Shown here piece by piece: positions 34,506 through 43,501 of a DNA stretch of 64,000 bases. The translations under genes and the position numbers were made by a program. The first letter of the stretch is position 1, and every line of letters begins with the position of its first letter. The stretch lies in NCBI RefSeq assembly GCF_900113135.1, contig NZ_FOOH01000013.1:62001-126000 (forward strand), given 5' to 3'. Under the pieces are notes generated by a model that had not been told where the DNA came from, searched no databases, and was given only the letters and a program-made list of their open reading frames with translations. Source of the DNA: Salegentibacter agarivorans (GTDB taxonomy: Bacteria; Bacteroidota; Bacteroidia; Flavobacteriales; Flavobacteriaceae).

Positions 34506-35690
34506 ATGAAGACTTTAAACGATTTTAATTTTAAAGACAAACAGGCATTAATAAGAGTAGATTTTAATGTTCCATTAAATAAAGATCAGGAAGTAACTGA
34601 TGCTAATAGAATTGAAGCTGCAAAGCCTACTATTCTTAAAATTTTGGAAGATGGTGGGAGCGTTGTTTTAATGTCGCATCTTGGCAGGCCAGAAGGCAGA
34701 GAAGAAAAATATTCTTTAAAACATATTGTGAAAAAAGTCGCAGAGGTTATTGGGGTAGAACCCAAATTTGTGAACGATTGTGTTGGAGATGAAGTTAAAA
34801 CTGCAGCCGATAATTTACATCCAGGTGAAATTTTATTACTGGAAAACCTTAGATTTCATAAGGAAGAAAAAGGTGGGGACGAAGATTTTGCAAAACAACT
34901 CTCGCAACTTGGAGATATTTATGTAAACGATGCCTTTGGTACCGCACACCGTGCTCACGCATCTACTACTATTGTTGCCAAATATTTTGACGATAAATGC
35001 TTTGGATATTTATTGGAAAAAGAAATTAAAAACCTTGATAAGGTACTTCACAGTAAAGAAAAGCCGGTAACTGCGGTTTTAGGTGGCGCTAAAGTTTCAT
35101 CTAAAATCACCGTAATTGAAAATATTCTTGATAAAGTAGATCATTTAATTATTGGTGGGGGAATGGCCTATACTTTTATCCTTGCCAAGGGAGGTAAAAT
35201 AGGAAATTCTCTTGTAGAAGAAGATAAACAGGAATTAGCTCTGGAGATTCTTAAAAAAGCCGAAGCCAAGAATGTACAGGTTCATCTTCCCGTAGATTCT
35301 ATAATTTCCGATAGTTTTTCTGAACAGGCTTCTACAGATACCGCTAAAATCAATGAAATTCCCGATGGTTGGATGGGACTTGATGCCGGGCCAGAAAGTA
35401 TCCAAAATTTTGATGCAGTAATCCAGGAATCAAGAATTATTCTTTGGAATGGGCCGCTTGGTGTATTTGAAATGGATAAATTCTCAAAAGGAACTATTGC
35501 TTTAGGAAATTCTATTGCTGAAGCTACCCAAAATGGTGCTTTCTCTTTAGTAGGAGGTGGAGATTCTGTAGCCGCGGTTAAAAAATTCGGTTTTGAAGAT
35601 AAAGTAAGCTATGTTTCTACAGGCGGTGGTGCTATGTTAGAAATGTTAGAAGGAAAATCATTGCCCGGTATTGAGGCAATAGGGAAATAA
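34506..35690 (+). CDS. pgk: Phosphoglycerate kinase
   Basis: A 394-residue glycolytic enzyme that transfers phosphate between 1,3-bisphosphoglycerate and ADP. Conserved blocks are visible: KQALIRVDFNVPLNKD (substrate binding), RIEAAKPTI, VVLMSHLGRPEG, LLENLRFHKEEKGGDEDF, YVNDAFGTAHRAHAST, PVTAVLGGAKVSSKI, NGPLGVFEM and the C-terminal GGGDSVAAV. Length is normal. A hairpin at 35691-35725 terminates it, so it is monocistronic. Confidence 0.97.
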   Translation: MKTLNDFNFKDKQALIRVDFNVPLNKDQEVTDANRIEAAKPTILKILEDGGSVVLMSHLGRPEGREEKYSLKHIVKKVAEVIGVEPKFVNDCVGDEVKTAADNLHPGEILLLENLRFHKEEKGGDEDFAKQLSQLGDIYVNDAFGTAHRAHASTTIVAKYFDDKCFGYLLEKEIKNLDKVLHSKEKPVTAVLGGAKVSSKITVIENILDKVDHLIIGGGMAYTFILAKGGKIGNSLVEEDKQELALEILKKAEAKNVQVHLPVDSIISDSFSEQASTDTAKINEIPDGWMGLDAGPESIQNFDAVIQESRIILWNGPLGVFEMDKFSKGTIALGNSIAEATQNGAFSLVGGGDSVAAVKKFGFEDKVSYVSTGGGAMLEMLEGKSLPGIEAIGK

Positions 35691-35725
35691 AACGTACTAA
35701 AATCTAAGATTTTACGTTCTTTTTT
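35691..35725 (+). terminator. Intrinsic terminator after pgk
   Basis: AACGTACTAAAATCT at 35691-35705 pairs with AGATTTTACGTT at 35707-35718, leaving a 2-base bulge, then TTTTTT. It starts directly after the pgk stop codon. Confidence 0.75.
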
Positions 35726-35740
35726 AAATATTGAATAATT

Positions 35741-37324
35741 ATGGGCAGGTATATAATTTTATCTCTTGTATTCCTTTTTGGGATTAGCCTTCAGGCGCAG
35801 GAAGAGGAGAAGGGGAAGCAGGTAGAGAAAGCTAATTTTAGGGTGCAGATCTTCCAGAAGGTAGATAGCAATGAAATTATTCTTGCTCATCCCGACCCGG
35901 AGTTCAAAAATAAGTTACCAATTTCGGCTGTGATCAGGGATTCTTCTGCGGTTTCGTTAGAAGATCTTCCCCGCGCAGCCAAAATTGATTCTGTTTGGAA
36001 AGCACAGCTAACCAATTCAGATCTTTTTGATGAGATGTATAAAAGCATCAGGGAACAGGATTATGAAGATGAAGTAAACAAAGAGCTTCCCACCGATACT
36101 TTAAAAGCCAGGTTAGCGAAATTAAATGCCCGCACGCCGTTTAACGTAGAATACCATCCCGTACTGGAAAGTGTTATTAATTCCTATTTAAAACGCAATA
36201 AGAAGGCTATGGAGCGTCTTATGGCGTTAAGTGAATACTACTTCCCAATGTTTGAGCAACAGCTGGATCGTTATGATATTCCGCTGGAGATAAAGTACCT
36301 GGCCATTGTAGAATCGGCTTTAAACCCAAGAGCAAAATCCTGGGTGGGCGCTACGGGCCTTTGGCAATTTATGTACAGAACAGGAAAAGCTCACGGACTT
36401 GATGTAAGCAGCTATGTTGATGACCGTATGGATCCGCAAATGTCTACGGAAGCCGCTGCAAAATACCTGGCAAACCTCTATAAATCTTTTGAAGACTGGG
36501 ATTTGGTTTTGGCTTCTTATAATTCTGGTCCGGGAAATGTTTCAAAAGCAATTAGACGTAGTGGTGGCTCGAACAATTATTGGGAGTTAAGACGATTTTT
36601 ACCACGAGAAACTGCAGGATACGTTCCTGCTTTCCTAGCCACACTTTACCTTTTTGAGTATGCCGATGAACACAACTTCCAGCCGCAAGGGCCGGACATT
36701 GCCTTTTTTGAAACCGACACAATAAAAGTAAAAAAGTTGATCACCTTCGATCAAATTTCTAAGGTTACCGGGGTAGAAAAAGAAATGCTTCAGTTTTTAA
36801 ATCCTAGTTACAAACTGGATGTTATTCCATTTGTAGAAGATGAAAATTATATGCTAAGGCTTCCGGCCACCGTAAGCGGTGCTTTTGTAAGTAATGAAGC
36901 TGCTATTTATAATTTTGCCGAAGAAGATATTAAAAATAAAGCAGCAGCTTTTCCTGAGTTTGTAAAAGCAGATGAACAAATAAGGTATCGTGTAAAAAGC
37001 GGTGATTATTTAGGAAAAATTGCAGAACGTTACGGGGTTGGAGTAAGCAGTATTAAGCGATGGAATAATTTAAGAGGTAATAATTTAAGAATAGGGCAAT
37101 ATATTACTATTTATCCGCGAAAGCTCGGTACAGAAGCTCAAAATACATCTACGGCAAGTAGCCAAAACAATAAAGAAAAAACCTATACCGTGAAGAAAGG
37201 AGATTCGCTTTGGAGTATTTCCCGTAAGTTTCCGGGAGTTACGGTACAGAATTTGAGGGCTTGGAATGATATGGGTAATAACAGCCTAAAACCCGGGATG
37301 GAACTTAAACTTTCCAAGGGTTAA
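35741..37324 (+). CDS. Lytic transglycosylase with two LysM domains (MltD-like)
   Basis: A 527-residue cell-wall enzyme with a signal peptide (GRYIILSLVFLFGISLQAQ). The SLT (transglycosylase) domain covers ~160-310. E191 in YLAIVESALNPRAKSWVG is the catalytic Glu, followed by GATGLWQFM and ASYNSGPGNV, as in MltD-type Slt domains. Two LysM domains bind peptidoglycan: 416-459 (YRVKSGDYLGKIAERYG...) and 482-525 (YTVKKGDSLWSISRKFPG...). It cleaves peptidoglycan glycan strands in the periplasm. It lies 50 bp after pgk and 24 bp before a DUF4837 lipoprotein gene. Confidence 0.95.
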   Translation: MGRYIILSLVFLFGISLQAQEEEKGKQVEKANFRVQIFQKVDSNEIILAHPDPEFKNKLPISAVIRDSSAVSLEDLPRAAKIDSVWKAQLTNSDLFDEMYKSIREQDYEDEVNKELPTDTLKARLAKLNARTPFNVEYHPVLESVINSYLKRNKKAMERLMALSEYYFPMFEQQLDRYDIPLEIKYLAIVESALNPRAKSWVGATGLWQFMYRTGKAHGLDVSSYVDDRMDPQMSTEAAAKYLANLYKSFEDWDLVLASYNSGPGNVSKAIRRSGGSNNYWELRRFLPRETAGYVPAFLATLYLFEYADEHNFQPQGPDIAFFETDTIKVKKLITFDQISKVTGVEKEMLQFLNPSYKLDVIPFVEDENYMLRLPATVSGAFVSNEAAIYNFAEEDIKNKAAAFPEFVKADEQIRYRVKSGDYLGKIAERYGVGVSSIKRWNNLRGNNLRIGQYITIYPRKLGTEAQNTSTASSQNNKEKTYTVKKGDSLWSISRKFPGVTVQNLRAWNDMGNNSLKPGMELKLSKG

Positions 37325-37348
37325 TCATTTCAAACCAAACTAATAAAA

Positions 37349-38329
37349 ATGAAAAAAACATTATTCCTTCTATTCAGTTTAGTTTTTCTCGTTTCATGTA
37401 ACGAAAACGGCGATAAAACAGAAGAACGTATCCTTTCAGACTCTTCCGGAAATATTAATCAAATCACCCTAATTATTGAGAACGAATTATGGGAAGGCCC
37501 GGTAGGCGAAGCCATTAGAGATAATTTTGCAGCTATGGTAGAAGGATTGCCCCAGGAAGAACCATTGTTTTCTTTAAGCCAGATACCGCCAGAAACCTTT
37601 AGCGGATTTGTTAGAAAAAATCGTTCTTTTATTTCCGTTCAGGAAGGGAAAGAGGCTGAAGCCAGAATTATTAAAGATCTTTATGCCCGGCCACAAACCG
37701 GTGCAATAATCTCTGGAGAAAGCGAAGAAGAACTAATTCATATAATTAATGAAAGTTCAGAGAAAATGGTTTCTGCCTTTAAAGAAACTGAAATGAAGGA
37801 GAAGCAACGCCGAATGAAAAAATCGCTTAAAAAAGATGGAAAGCTGGAAGAAAAATTCGGTTTATCCTTAGATTTTCCATCGGCTTATAGATACGCCTTA
37901 GAAGAAGAAGATTTTGTTTGGATTAGAAAGGAAATTCCAAAAGGAAATATGGAAATTCTTATTTATGAGGTACCCATCAGTCAAATTGAAGCCGACACCA
38001 ATACTATTGGAAATATTATAAAAATGCGCGATTCTATTGGAAAAGCTCATATTCCCGGCCCTACTGAAGGAACTCATATGATTACCGAAGAAGCTTACGC
38101 TCCTTATCTTTTTGAGACAGAAATTGATGGTAAATTCGCGTATGAAACCCGTGGAACCTGGGAAGTAAAAGGCGCTTTTATGGCGGGACCGTTCTTAAAT
38201 TATGCAATTAAAGATGAAGCCAATAATCGCTATTTGGTAGTAGAAGGTTTTGTTTTTTCTCCCTCAAGAGGCAAACGTGATAATATGTTTGAAATAGATG
38301 CTATCCTGCAGTCTGCAGATATTAAATAG
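37349..38329 (+). CDS. DUF4837 family lipoprotein
   Basis: A 326-residue exported lipoprotein with a signal ending FLVSC at Cys ~18. It has no membrane span after that and no domain with known activity that I recognise. Motifs typical of the family are the VGEAIRDNFAAMVEGLPQEEPLFSL segment, a FVWIRKEIPKGNMEILIYEVP block and a WEVKGAFMAGPFLNYAIKDEA end. The function is unknown. It is 24 bp after the MltD-like gene on the same strand and ends at a bidirectional terminator, so the two probably form one operon. Confidence 0.8.
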   Translation: MKKTLFLLFSLVFLVSCNENGDKTEERILSDSSGNINQITLIIENELWEGPVGEAIRDNFAAMVEGLPQEEPLFSLSQIPPETFSGFVRKNRSFISVQEGKEAEARIIKDLYARPQTGAIISGESEEELIHIINESSEKMVSAFKETEMKEKQRRMKKSLKKDGKLEEKFGLSLDFPSAYRYALEEEDFVWIRKEIPKGNMEILIYEVPISQIEADTNTIGNIIKMRDSIGKAHIPGPTEGTHMITEEAYAPYLFETEIDGKFAYETRGTWEVKGAFMAGPFLNYAIKDEANNRYLVVEGFVFSPSRGKRDNMFEIDAILQSADIK

Positions 38330-38348
38330 CACAAATTAAAATACAAAT

Positions 38349-38382
38349 AAAAAGCCCGAACTTTAAAATTCGGGCTTTTTTT
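38349..38382. terminator. Bidirectional terminator between DUF4837 gene and tatA
   Basis: AAAAAGCCCGAA (38349-38360) pairs with TTCGGGCTTTTT (38369-38380), with an 8-base loop. Each side has a run of A/T, so it can stop both convergent transcripts. Confidence 0.9.
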
Positions 38383-38398
38383 ATAAGGTAGTTATTGT

Positions 38399-38611
38399 CT
38401 ATTTCTTTTCTTCTGAAAAGTTCTTATCATCAGAAGTAACTGGCTTTTCGCCGTTTTCGTCTTTAGAAGCGTCTTTAAATTCTTTAATTCCACTACCTAA
38501 ACCTCTCATCAATTCAGGAATTTTTCGACCTCCAAATAGTAGCAATATTACCACAACAATTAAGATAATTTGCGGGGCACCAATAGCTAATGGTAAAATA
38601 AGTGCATTCAT
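38399..38611 (-). CDS. tatA: Twin-arginine translocase subunit TatA/TatE
   Basis: A 70-residue component of the Tat protein-export pore. It has a short N-terminus, one hydrophobic span ([24 protein letters not shown]) and the amphipathic helix [14 protein letters not shown], with a charged Lys/Glu-rich tail. The [20 protein letters not shown] segment is diagnostic for TatA/TatE. It is alone on the minus strand. Other tat genes are not in the window. Confidence 0.92.
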   Translation of the reverse strand: MNALILPLAIGAPQIILIVVVILLLFGGRKIPELMRGLGSGIKEFKDASKDENGEKPVTSDDKNFSEEKK

Positions 38612-38824
38612 AACGTATAATTTTGATATTACAAACTTAACAAGAATTAAATAATTACAACGTTAATATGGCTTAAATTTAAGTTTTAGTTGTGGGGTAT
38701 TATAAAACGGGAAGGCAATTTTATTGAAAATCTTATTTTTTCTCTCTAAAAGATCCAATTTGGACCTAAGTTTGAGAACTTCACTAAACAGCCGAAAATT
38801 TTAATTTAACTTTGTAAATGTAAT

Positions 38825-39694
38825 ATGGCAGAAAATAAAAAAGAGAGAAAAAAATTCACCAAAAAGTTACTTCATAAATACCGAATGGTAGTTTTGAATG
38901 AAGATACTTTTGAGGAAAAGCTTTCTTTTAAATTAACCCGCCTCAATGTTTTTGTAACGATCACGCTAAGTGCAATAATTTTAATTGCAGCCACTACTTT
39001 TATAATTGCTTTTACTCCGCTTAAAGAGTACATACCCGGCTATTCTTCGGCCCAGTTAAAAAGACAGGCTTCTGAGCTGGCTTATAAGTCAGATTCCCTT
39101 CAGCAGGTTTTAAAGCTGAATAATCAATATTTAAGTTCAATTAAAAATGTACTTACCGGGAAAGCAGATACCTCCAGTTTAAGTAGAGATTCTATGGTAG
39201 AAAACCCTATAATGGGCCAGGAAATTGAAGCTATAGAACCTTCCCGGGCAGACTCCCTGTTACGAGAAGAAGTAGCGCAGGAAGACAAATACAATGTTTT
39301 ACCCTCGGCTACAGATAATATTGACTTTTCTCTATTTCCGCCGGTAAAAGGTTCAATTTCTGAAGCTTATGATGCTAAAGAAAAACATTACGCAGTAGAT
39401 ATTGTAGTTGCAAAAAACACTCCGGTTAAATCGGTGGCCGATGGGCGTGTAATTTTTGCAGAATGGACTACAGAAACCGGTTATGTAATAATTATTAAGC
39501 ACGAATATGGCTTATTGTCGGTTTACAAACATAACGCATCTATAGCCAAAGAACAGGGGGAGAATGTAAGAAGGGGAGAGGTAATTGCCACTGCAGGATC
39601 TACCGGAGAATACACCACCGGCCCACATTTGCATTTTGAACTTTGGAACGAAGCCGTGCCTGTAGACCCTACAGATTATATTGATTTTGATTAA
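38825..39694 (+). CDS. M23 family metallopeptidase (peptidoglycan endopeptidase)
   Basis: A 289-residue membrane-anchored peptidase. A basic cytosolic N-terminus is followed by a span at ~42-63 (VFVTITLSAIILIAATTFIIAF) and a linker. The M23 domain occupies ~165-285. Zinc ligands are visible as H188 and D192 (HYAVD in place of the usual HxGxD) and HLHFE at 268-272. It likely hydrolyses peptidoglycan cross-links or recruits such an activity. TAACTTTG at 38807-38814 is a candidate -7 box, very close to the start codon. Confidence 0.9.
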   Translation: MAENKKERKKFTKKLLHKYRMVVLNEDTFEEKLSFKLTRLNVFVTITLSAIILIAATTFIIAFTPLKEYIPGYSSAQLKRQASELAYKSDSLQQVLKLNNQYLSSIKNVLTGKADTSSLSRDSMVENPIMGQEIEAIEPSRADSLLREEVAQEDKYNVLPSATDNIDFSLFPPVKGSISEAYDAKEKHYAVDIVVAKNTPVKSVADGRVIFAEWTTETGYVIIIKHEYGLLSVYKHNASIAKEQGENVRRGEVIATAGSTGEYTTGPHLHFELWNEAVPVDPTDYIDFD

Positions 39695-39762
39695 TAAATC
39701 ACGACCTTTGTAGCACCAAAGGTATTTCTGAAATTTAAAATACCAATTAATTCAATAAACCT

Positions 39763-41262
39763 ATGTCTTTAAAGTCGTTTGGAGCAAAGATTTTTGCCAA
39801 TTATATACGCAAAAAAATAGATAAATGGGCTTCCCAACCTGAAGCCACTCAGCACAAAGTATTCAGGGAGCTTATTGAAAAAGGCAAAGACACGCAGTTT
39901 GGCAAAGATCACGATTTTAAAAACATCAAAACTTATAAAGATTTCATCCAAAATGTACCAATTCGCGATTACGAAGAATTGCGCTTTTATATAGATAAAA
40001 TGGTAGCTGGCGAAGAAGATATGTTATGGCCGGGTAAACCTTTATACTACGCAAAAACTTCTGGTACTACAAGTGGTGCCAAGTATATTCCACTTACAAA
40101 AGATTCTATGCCTTCGCACATTAACGCGGCCCGAAATGCGATTTTATGTTATATCGCTGAAACCGGAAATGCAAAATTTGTAGATGGAAAAATGATCTTC
40201 CTCCAGGGAAGTCCGGAGATGGAAGAGAAAAATGGAGTAAAATTAGGTCGCTTATCAGGGATCGTGGCGCATTACGTGCCTTCCTATCTTCAGAAAAATA
40301 GAATGCCCAGCTGGGAAACCAATTGTATTGAAGATTGGGAAACCAAGGTAGATGCCATTGTAGAAGAAACCCGAAACGAAAATATGAGCGTTATTAGCGG
40401 TATTCCATCCTGGGTGCAAATGTATTTTGAAAGACTTCAGCAAAAAACCGGGAAGAAGGTTGGTGAGCTTTTTCCTAATTTCGATTTGTTTATTTATGGC
40501 GGCGTAAATTATGAACCTTACCGTTCAAAATTTGAAAACCTAATTGGTAGAAAAGTAGATAGCATTGAACTTTACCCGGCTTCAGAAGGATTTTTCGCTT
40601 TTCAGGATAAACAAACCGAAAAAGGAATGTTACTGCAACTCGATTCCGGTATGTTTTATGAATTTGTAAAAGCCGATGAATTTTATGAAGAAAATGCGAA
40701 ACGGCTTACTATTGGCGAGGTAGAAACCGGTGTAAATTATGTAATATTGGTTTCTTCAAATGCCGGTCTTTGGGCATATAATATTGGCGATACGGTGCAG
40801 TTTACAAGCACAAAGCCTTACCGGGTAATTGTTTCAGGCAGGATAAAACATTTTATTTCGGCCTTTGGAGAGCACGTTATTGCCAAGGAGGTAGAAGAAG
40901 CTATTCAGGAAGCCACTGCAGCTACAAATGCAAGAATTAGCGAGTTTACCGTGGCACCGCAAATTACCCCAGAAAATGAAGAATTACCTTACCACGAATG
41001 GTTTGTAGAATTTGAAAAAGAGCCTGAAGATTTATCTAAATTCAGTAAAATTCTGGATAAAAGTCTTCAGCAGCAAAATTCTTACTATTTTGATCTTATT
41101 AAAGGAAAAATTCTTCAGCCATTAAAAATATCAAAAGTTCCGGAAAATGGTTTTCAGCAGTATATGAAATCTATTGGAAAACTGGGCGGACAAAATAAGT
41201 TGCCGCGCCTGGCCAACGATCGTAAAATTGCTGAAGTCCTGGAAAAAATTATAAAAGCATAA
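39763..41262 (+). CDS. GH3 family adenylate-forming enzyme
   Basis: A 499-residue protein of the GH3 (auxin-responsive promoter) family, known in plants as acyl-acid amido synthetases. The bacterial members are poorly studied. The AMP-binding phosphate loop is YYAKTSGTTSGAKYIPLT, followed by IYGGVNYEPYR and the acceptor loop with GVNYVILVSSNAGLWAYNIGDTVQFTS. It is cytosolic. It ends 7 bp before the DUF6909-like gene, so they probably share an operon and perhaps a pathway. The reaction cannot be read from the sequence; conjugation of a carboxylic acid to an amine is the family activity. Confidence 0.85.
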   Translation: MSLKSFGAKIFANYIRKKIDKWASQPEATQHKVFRELIEKGKDTQFGKDHDFKNIKTYKDFIQNVPIRDYEELRFYIDKMVAGEEDMLWPGKPLYYAKTSGTTSGAKYIPLTKDSMPSHINAARNAILCYIAETGNAKFVDGKMIFLQGSPEMEEKNGVKLGRLSGIVAHYVPSYLQKNRMPSWETNCIEDWETKVDAIVEETRNENMSVISGIPSWVQMYFERLQQKTGKKVGELFPNFDLFIYGGVNYEPYRSKFENLIGRKVDSIELYPASEGFFAFQDKQTEKGMLLQLDSGMFYEFVKADEFYEENAKRLTIGEVETGVNYVILVSSNAGLWAYNIGDTVQFTSTKPYRVIVSGRIKHFISAFGEHVIAKEVEEAIQEATAATNARISEFTVAPQITPENEELPYHEWFVEFEKEPEDLSKFSKILDKSLQQQNSYYFDLIKGKILQPLKISKVPENGFQQYMKSIGKLGGQNKLPRLANDRKIAEVLEKIIKA

Positions 41263-41269
41263 CAAAAAA

Positions 41270-42952
41270 ATGATAAACCTAAAATTACTAGGCCGTACCC
41301 GCGCCCAAGAGAGTACCCACGCGATAGAGCGTATGTATATTACAATGCGCCACCTTTTTAATCGTGGTTTTTATAAACCTATGGGCGTTTCGGGAGAGAC
41401 CTTAAGGGAAGCTTTACTTATACTTCGCCCCGAAATTTACGGCTCTATAGCCGATGATAAAGCTGAATTAAGCGGATTACTTTATGTTATAGACCGTTTA
41501 CCAAAAGGAATTGAAGAATGCAGGTTTATAAATCTTACCAGTGATGAAGGCTATGGGAATTCGCATTTTAAGCCTATTGTTCCGCCAAAGCGCCGGCGAA
41601 ACTGCTATAGGATAGACGATGAGCAAATGAATATTGAAATAACCCGTGGCCGTTCTGAAATCTATGATATTCTTACACACCTTACTTTTCTGTTCGTAGA
41701 ATCTCATAAAATAATGCGTCGCGTAATTATAGATGAAGAAGGTAGCGTTACCAGAGATTGGCAGAAACTGGAAAAAGCTGTTTTGCAGGAAGAACCTTTA
41801 GACCAGGCACAACGCGAAATTGCTTTAACTCACACCGCCAATATTTTAGGCCGAACTTTCTTTGAAGTTCAGGATATTTATCCAAAATTCTCATTACCGG
41901 GAAATCCAGAACGTTTCTTAAATATAATCTACTGGTTAGGGAAACTCGCTATTGCAGAAACCATAAATAACGATAAAAGGATTATTACTTTTAGTCCCGT
42001 TTTAAGAGAACGCTTAGGGCACCATATTCACGGTGAAATTTGGGCCGATAACATTAAGCAACATCTCATAAAAGAGAATTTAATGCACCGCCCTTTACAC
42101 ATTATTAGTGCGAATATGCATAGTGTAATGAACACGCTTTATACTCCTTCAGCCTTAAAAACCGAACTTAAAAAGAAAAAACCACTGGAGATTTACGAAT
42201 TGCTTAGTAATACTGCCAACGGCGATTTACGCAGCAAAGTAATGAAATCGGCTTTAGATAATGGGATGACGTTTTTAGATGATAAAAGCGGAACCAATAT
42301 AGATGTGCAAATCTTTGATACAGCTAAACTAAACGGTAAATACGGAAGCTGGGATATTAAAACCGAAGAAGAAGCTCCGGTAATTATCGTGATGGATTAT
42401 GCTTTTGGTGAGCAGGCTTATGAAACTATGGATGAACTGCTGAAACCATACAATTTTGAAGGAAATGAGATAAAAATGAATGTAGAATCTATCTCCATTA
42501 TGGGAAAAGCCGGTATCCTGGAAGGAGGAAAAGGAGATATTATGATTCCTTCTGCACATTTATTTGAAGGCACCGCAGATAATTATCCGTTTAAAAATGA
42601 ACTTAGTCCGGCCGATCTTGAAGGTAGCGGAATTGATATTGTAGACGGTGCTATGATCACTGTTTTGGGAACTTCGCTTCAAAACCGGGATATTCTTAAA
42701 TTTTTCCACGATTCTACCTGGAATGTTAGCGGGCTTGAGATGGAGGGCGCACATTACCAAAAAGCCATACAGGCGGCTTCCAAATTACGCGGAAGCATAG
42801 ATAGCGAAGTTAAAGTTAGATATGCCTATTACGCCTCAGATAATCCGCTGGAAACCGGTAGCACCCTGGCATCAGGAGGACTTGGAACTACCGGGGTAAA
42901 ACCCACTTATTTAATTACTGAAAAAATCCTGGAACAAATCTTTAAATCTTAG
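41270..42952 (+). CDS. DUF6909-like protein with a nucleosidase-like C-terminal part
   Basis: A 560-residue cytosolic protein. I recognise it as the kind annotated DUF6909 in Bacteroidota, but that is from memory. The N-terminal ~250 residues are helical with many charged motifs (ERMYITMRHLFNRGFYKPMG, IFTHLTFLFVESHKIMRR-like block). The C-terminal part has a nucleoside-phosphorylase or nucleosidase flavour: VESISIMGKAGILEGGKGDIMIPSA, then SPADLEGSGI and a late GLEMEGAHYQKAIQAA segment. The EMEG motif in that family binds the ribose hydroxyls. It lies between the GH3-like gene (7 bp) and rfbC (3 bp), so it is likely co-transcribed. Catalysis is inferred, not shown. Confidence 0.6.
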   Translation: MINLKLLGRTRAQESTHAIERMYITMRHLFNRGFYKPMGVSGETLREALLILRPEIYGSIADDKAELSGLLYVIDRLPKGIEECRFINLTSDEGYGNSHFKPIVPPKRRRNCYRIDDEQMNIEITRGRSEIYDILTHLTFLFVESHKIMRRVIIDEEGSVTRDWQKLEKAVLQEEPLDQAQREIALTHTANILGRTFFEVQDIYPKFSLPGNPERFLNIIYWLGKLAIAETINNDKRIITFSPVLRERLGHHIHGEIWADNIKQHLIKENLMHRPLHIISANMHSVMNTLYTPSALKTELKKKKPLEIYELLSNTANGDLRSKVMKSALDNGMTFLDDKSGTNIDVQIFDTAKLNGKYGSWDIKTEEEAPVIIVMDYAFGEQAYETMDELLKPYNFEGNEIKMNVESISIMGKAGILEGGKGDIMIPSAHLFEGTADNYPFKNELSPADLEGSGIDIVDGAMITVLGTSLQNRDILKFFHDSTWNVSGLEMEGAHYQKAIQAASKLRGSIDSEVKVRYAYYASDNPLETGSTLASGGLGTTGVKPTYLITEKILEQIFKS

Positions 42953-42955
42953 TTT

Positions 42956-43501
42956 ATGAAAGTTGAAGAATCACCATTAAAAGACTGTTTTATTATAAAA
43001 CCCGATATTTTTCGGGATAAAAGGGGCCTTTTTCTGGAGAGCTATCACAAGAAAAAATTTATAGAATTAACCGGGATAGAAAAGGAATTTGTTCAGGATA
43101 ATCAATCTATTTCCAAAAAAGGGGTTTTACGTGGGTTGCATTATCAAACCGGGGAATTGGCACAAACCAAGTTGGTACGTGCTATTTATGGCAAAGTGCT
43201 GGATGTGGTGGTAGATTTACGGCCAGAATCGCCAACTTTTAAACAAAGTTTCAAAATAATTCTTGACGATGAGAATTTATATCAGCTCTATATTCCAAAA
43301 GGATTTGGGCACGGCTTTGTAACCCTGTCTGAAACTTCGGTTTTTGCTTATAAATGCGACGAATATTACTATCCGGGTTACGAAGCAGGTGTTATTTTTA
43401 ACGACCCCGATTTGGCAATAGACTGGGGCTTTCCTGAAGAAGATATGATAATCTCAGATAAAGATTTAAAACAACCGCGATTAAAAGAGATTTTTAAATG
43501 A
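42956..43501 (+). CDS. rfbC: dTDP-4-dehydrorhamnose 3,5-epimerase
   Basis: A 181-residue cupin enzyme of dTDP-L-rhamnose biosynthesis. The catalytic His is H62 in VLRGLHYQ, and VRAIYGKVLDVVVDLRPESPTF is a conserved family block. YIPKGFGHGFVTLSE contains the second family motif and a later FAYKCDEYYYPGYEAG. Length is normal. It overlaps rfbD by 4 bp (ATGA), showing translational coupling. It provides rhamnose or related deoxysugars for surface glycans. The RfbA and RfbB genes are not seen here. Confidence 0.95.
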   Translation: MKVEESPLKDCFIIKPDIFRDKRGLFLESYHKKKFIELTGIEKEFVQDNQSISKKGVLRGLHYQTGELAQTKLVRAIYGKVLDVVVDLRPESPTFKQSFKIILDDENLYQLYIPKGFGHGFVTLSETSVFAYKCDEYYYPGYEAGVIFNDPDLAIDWGFPEEDMIISDKDLKQPRLKEIFK

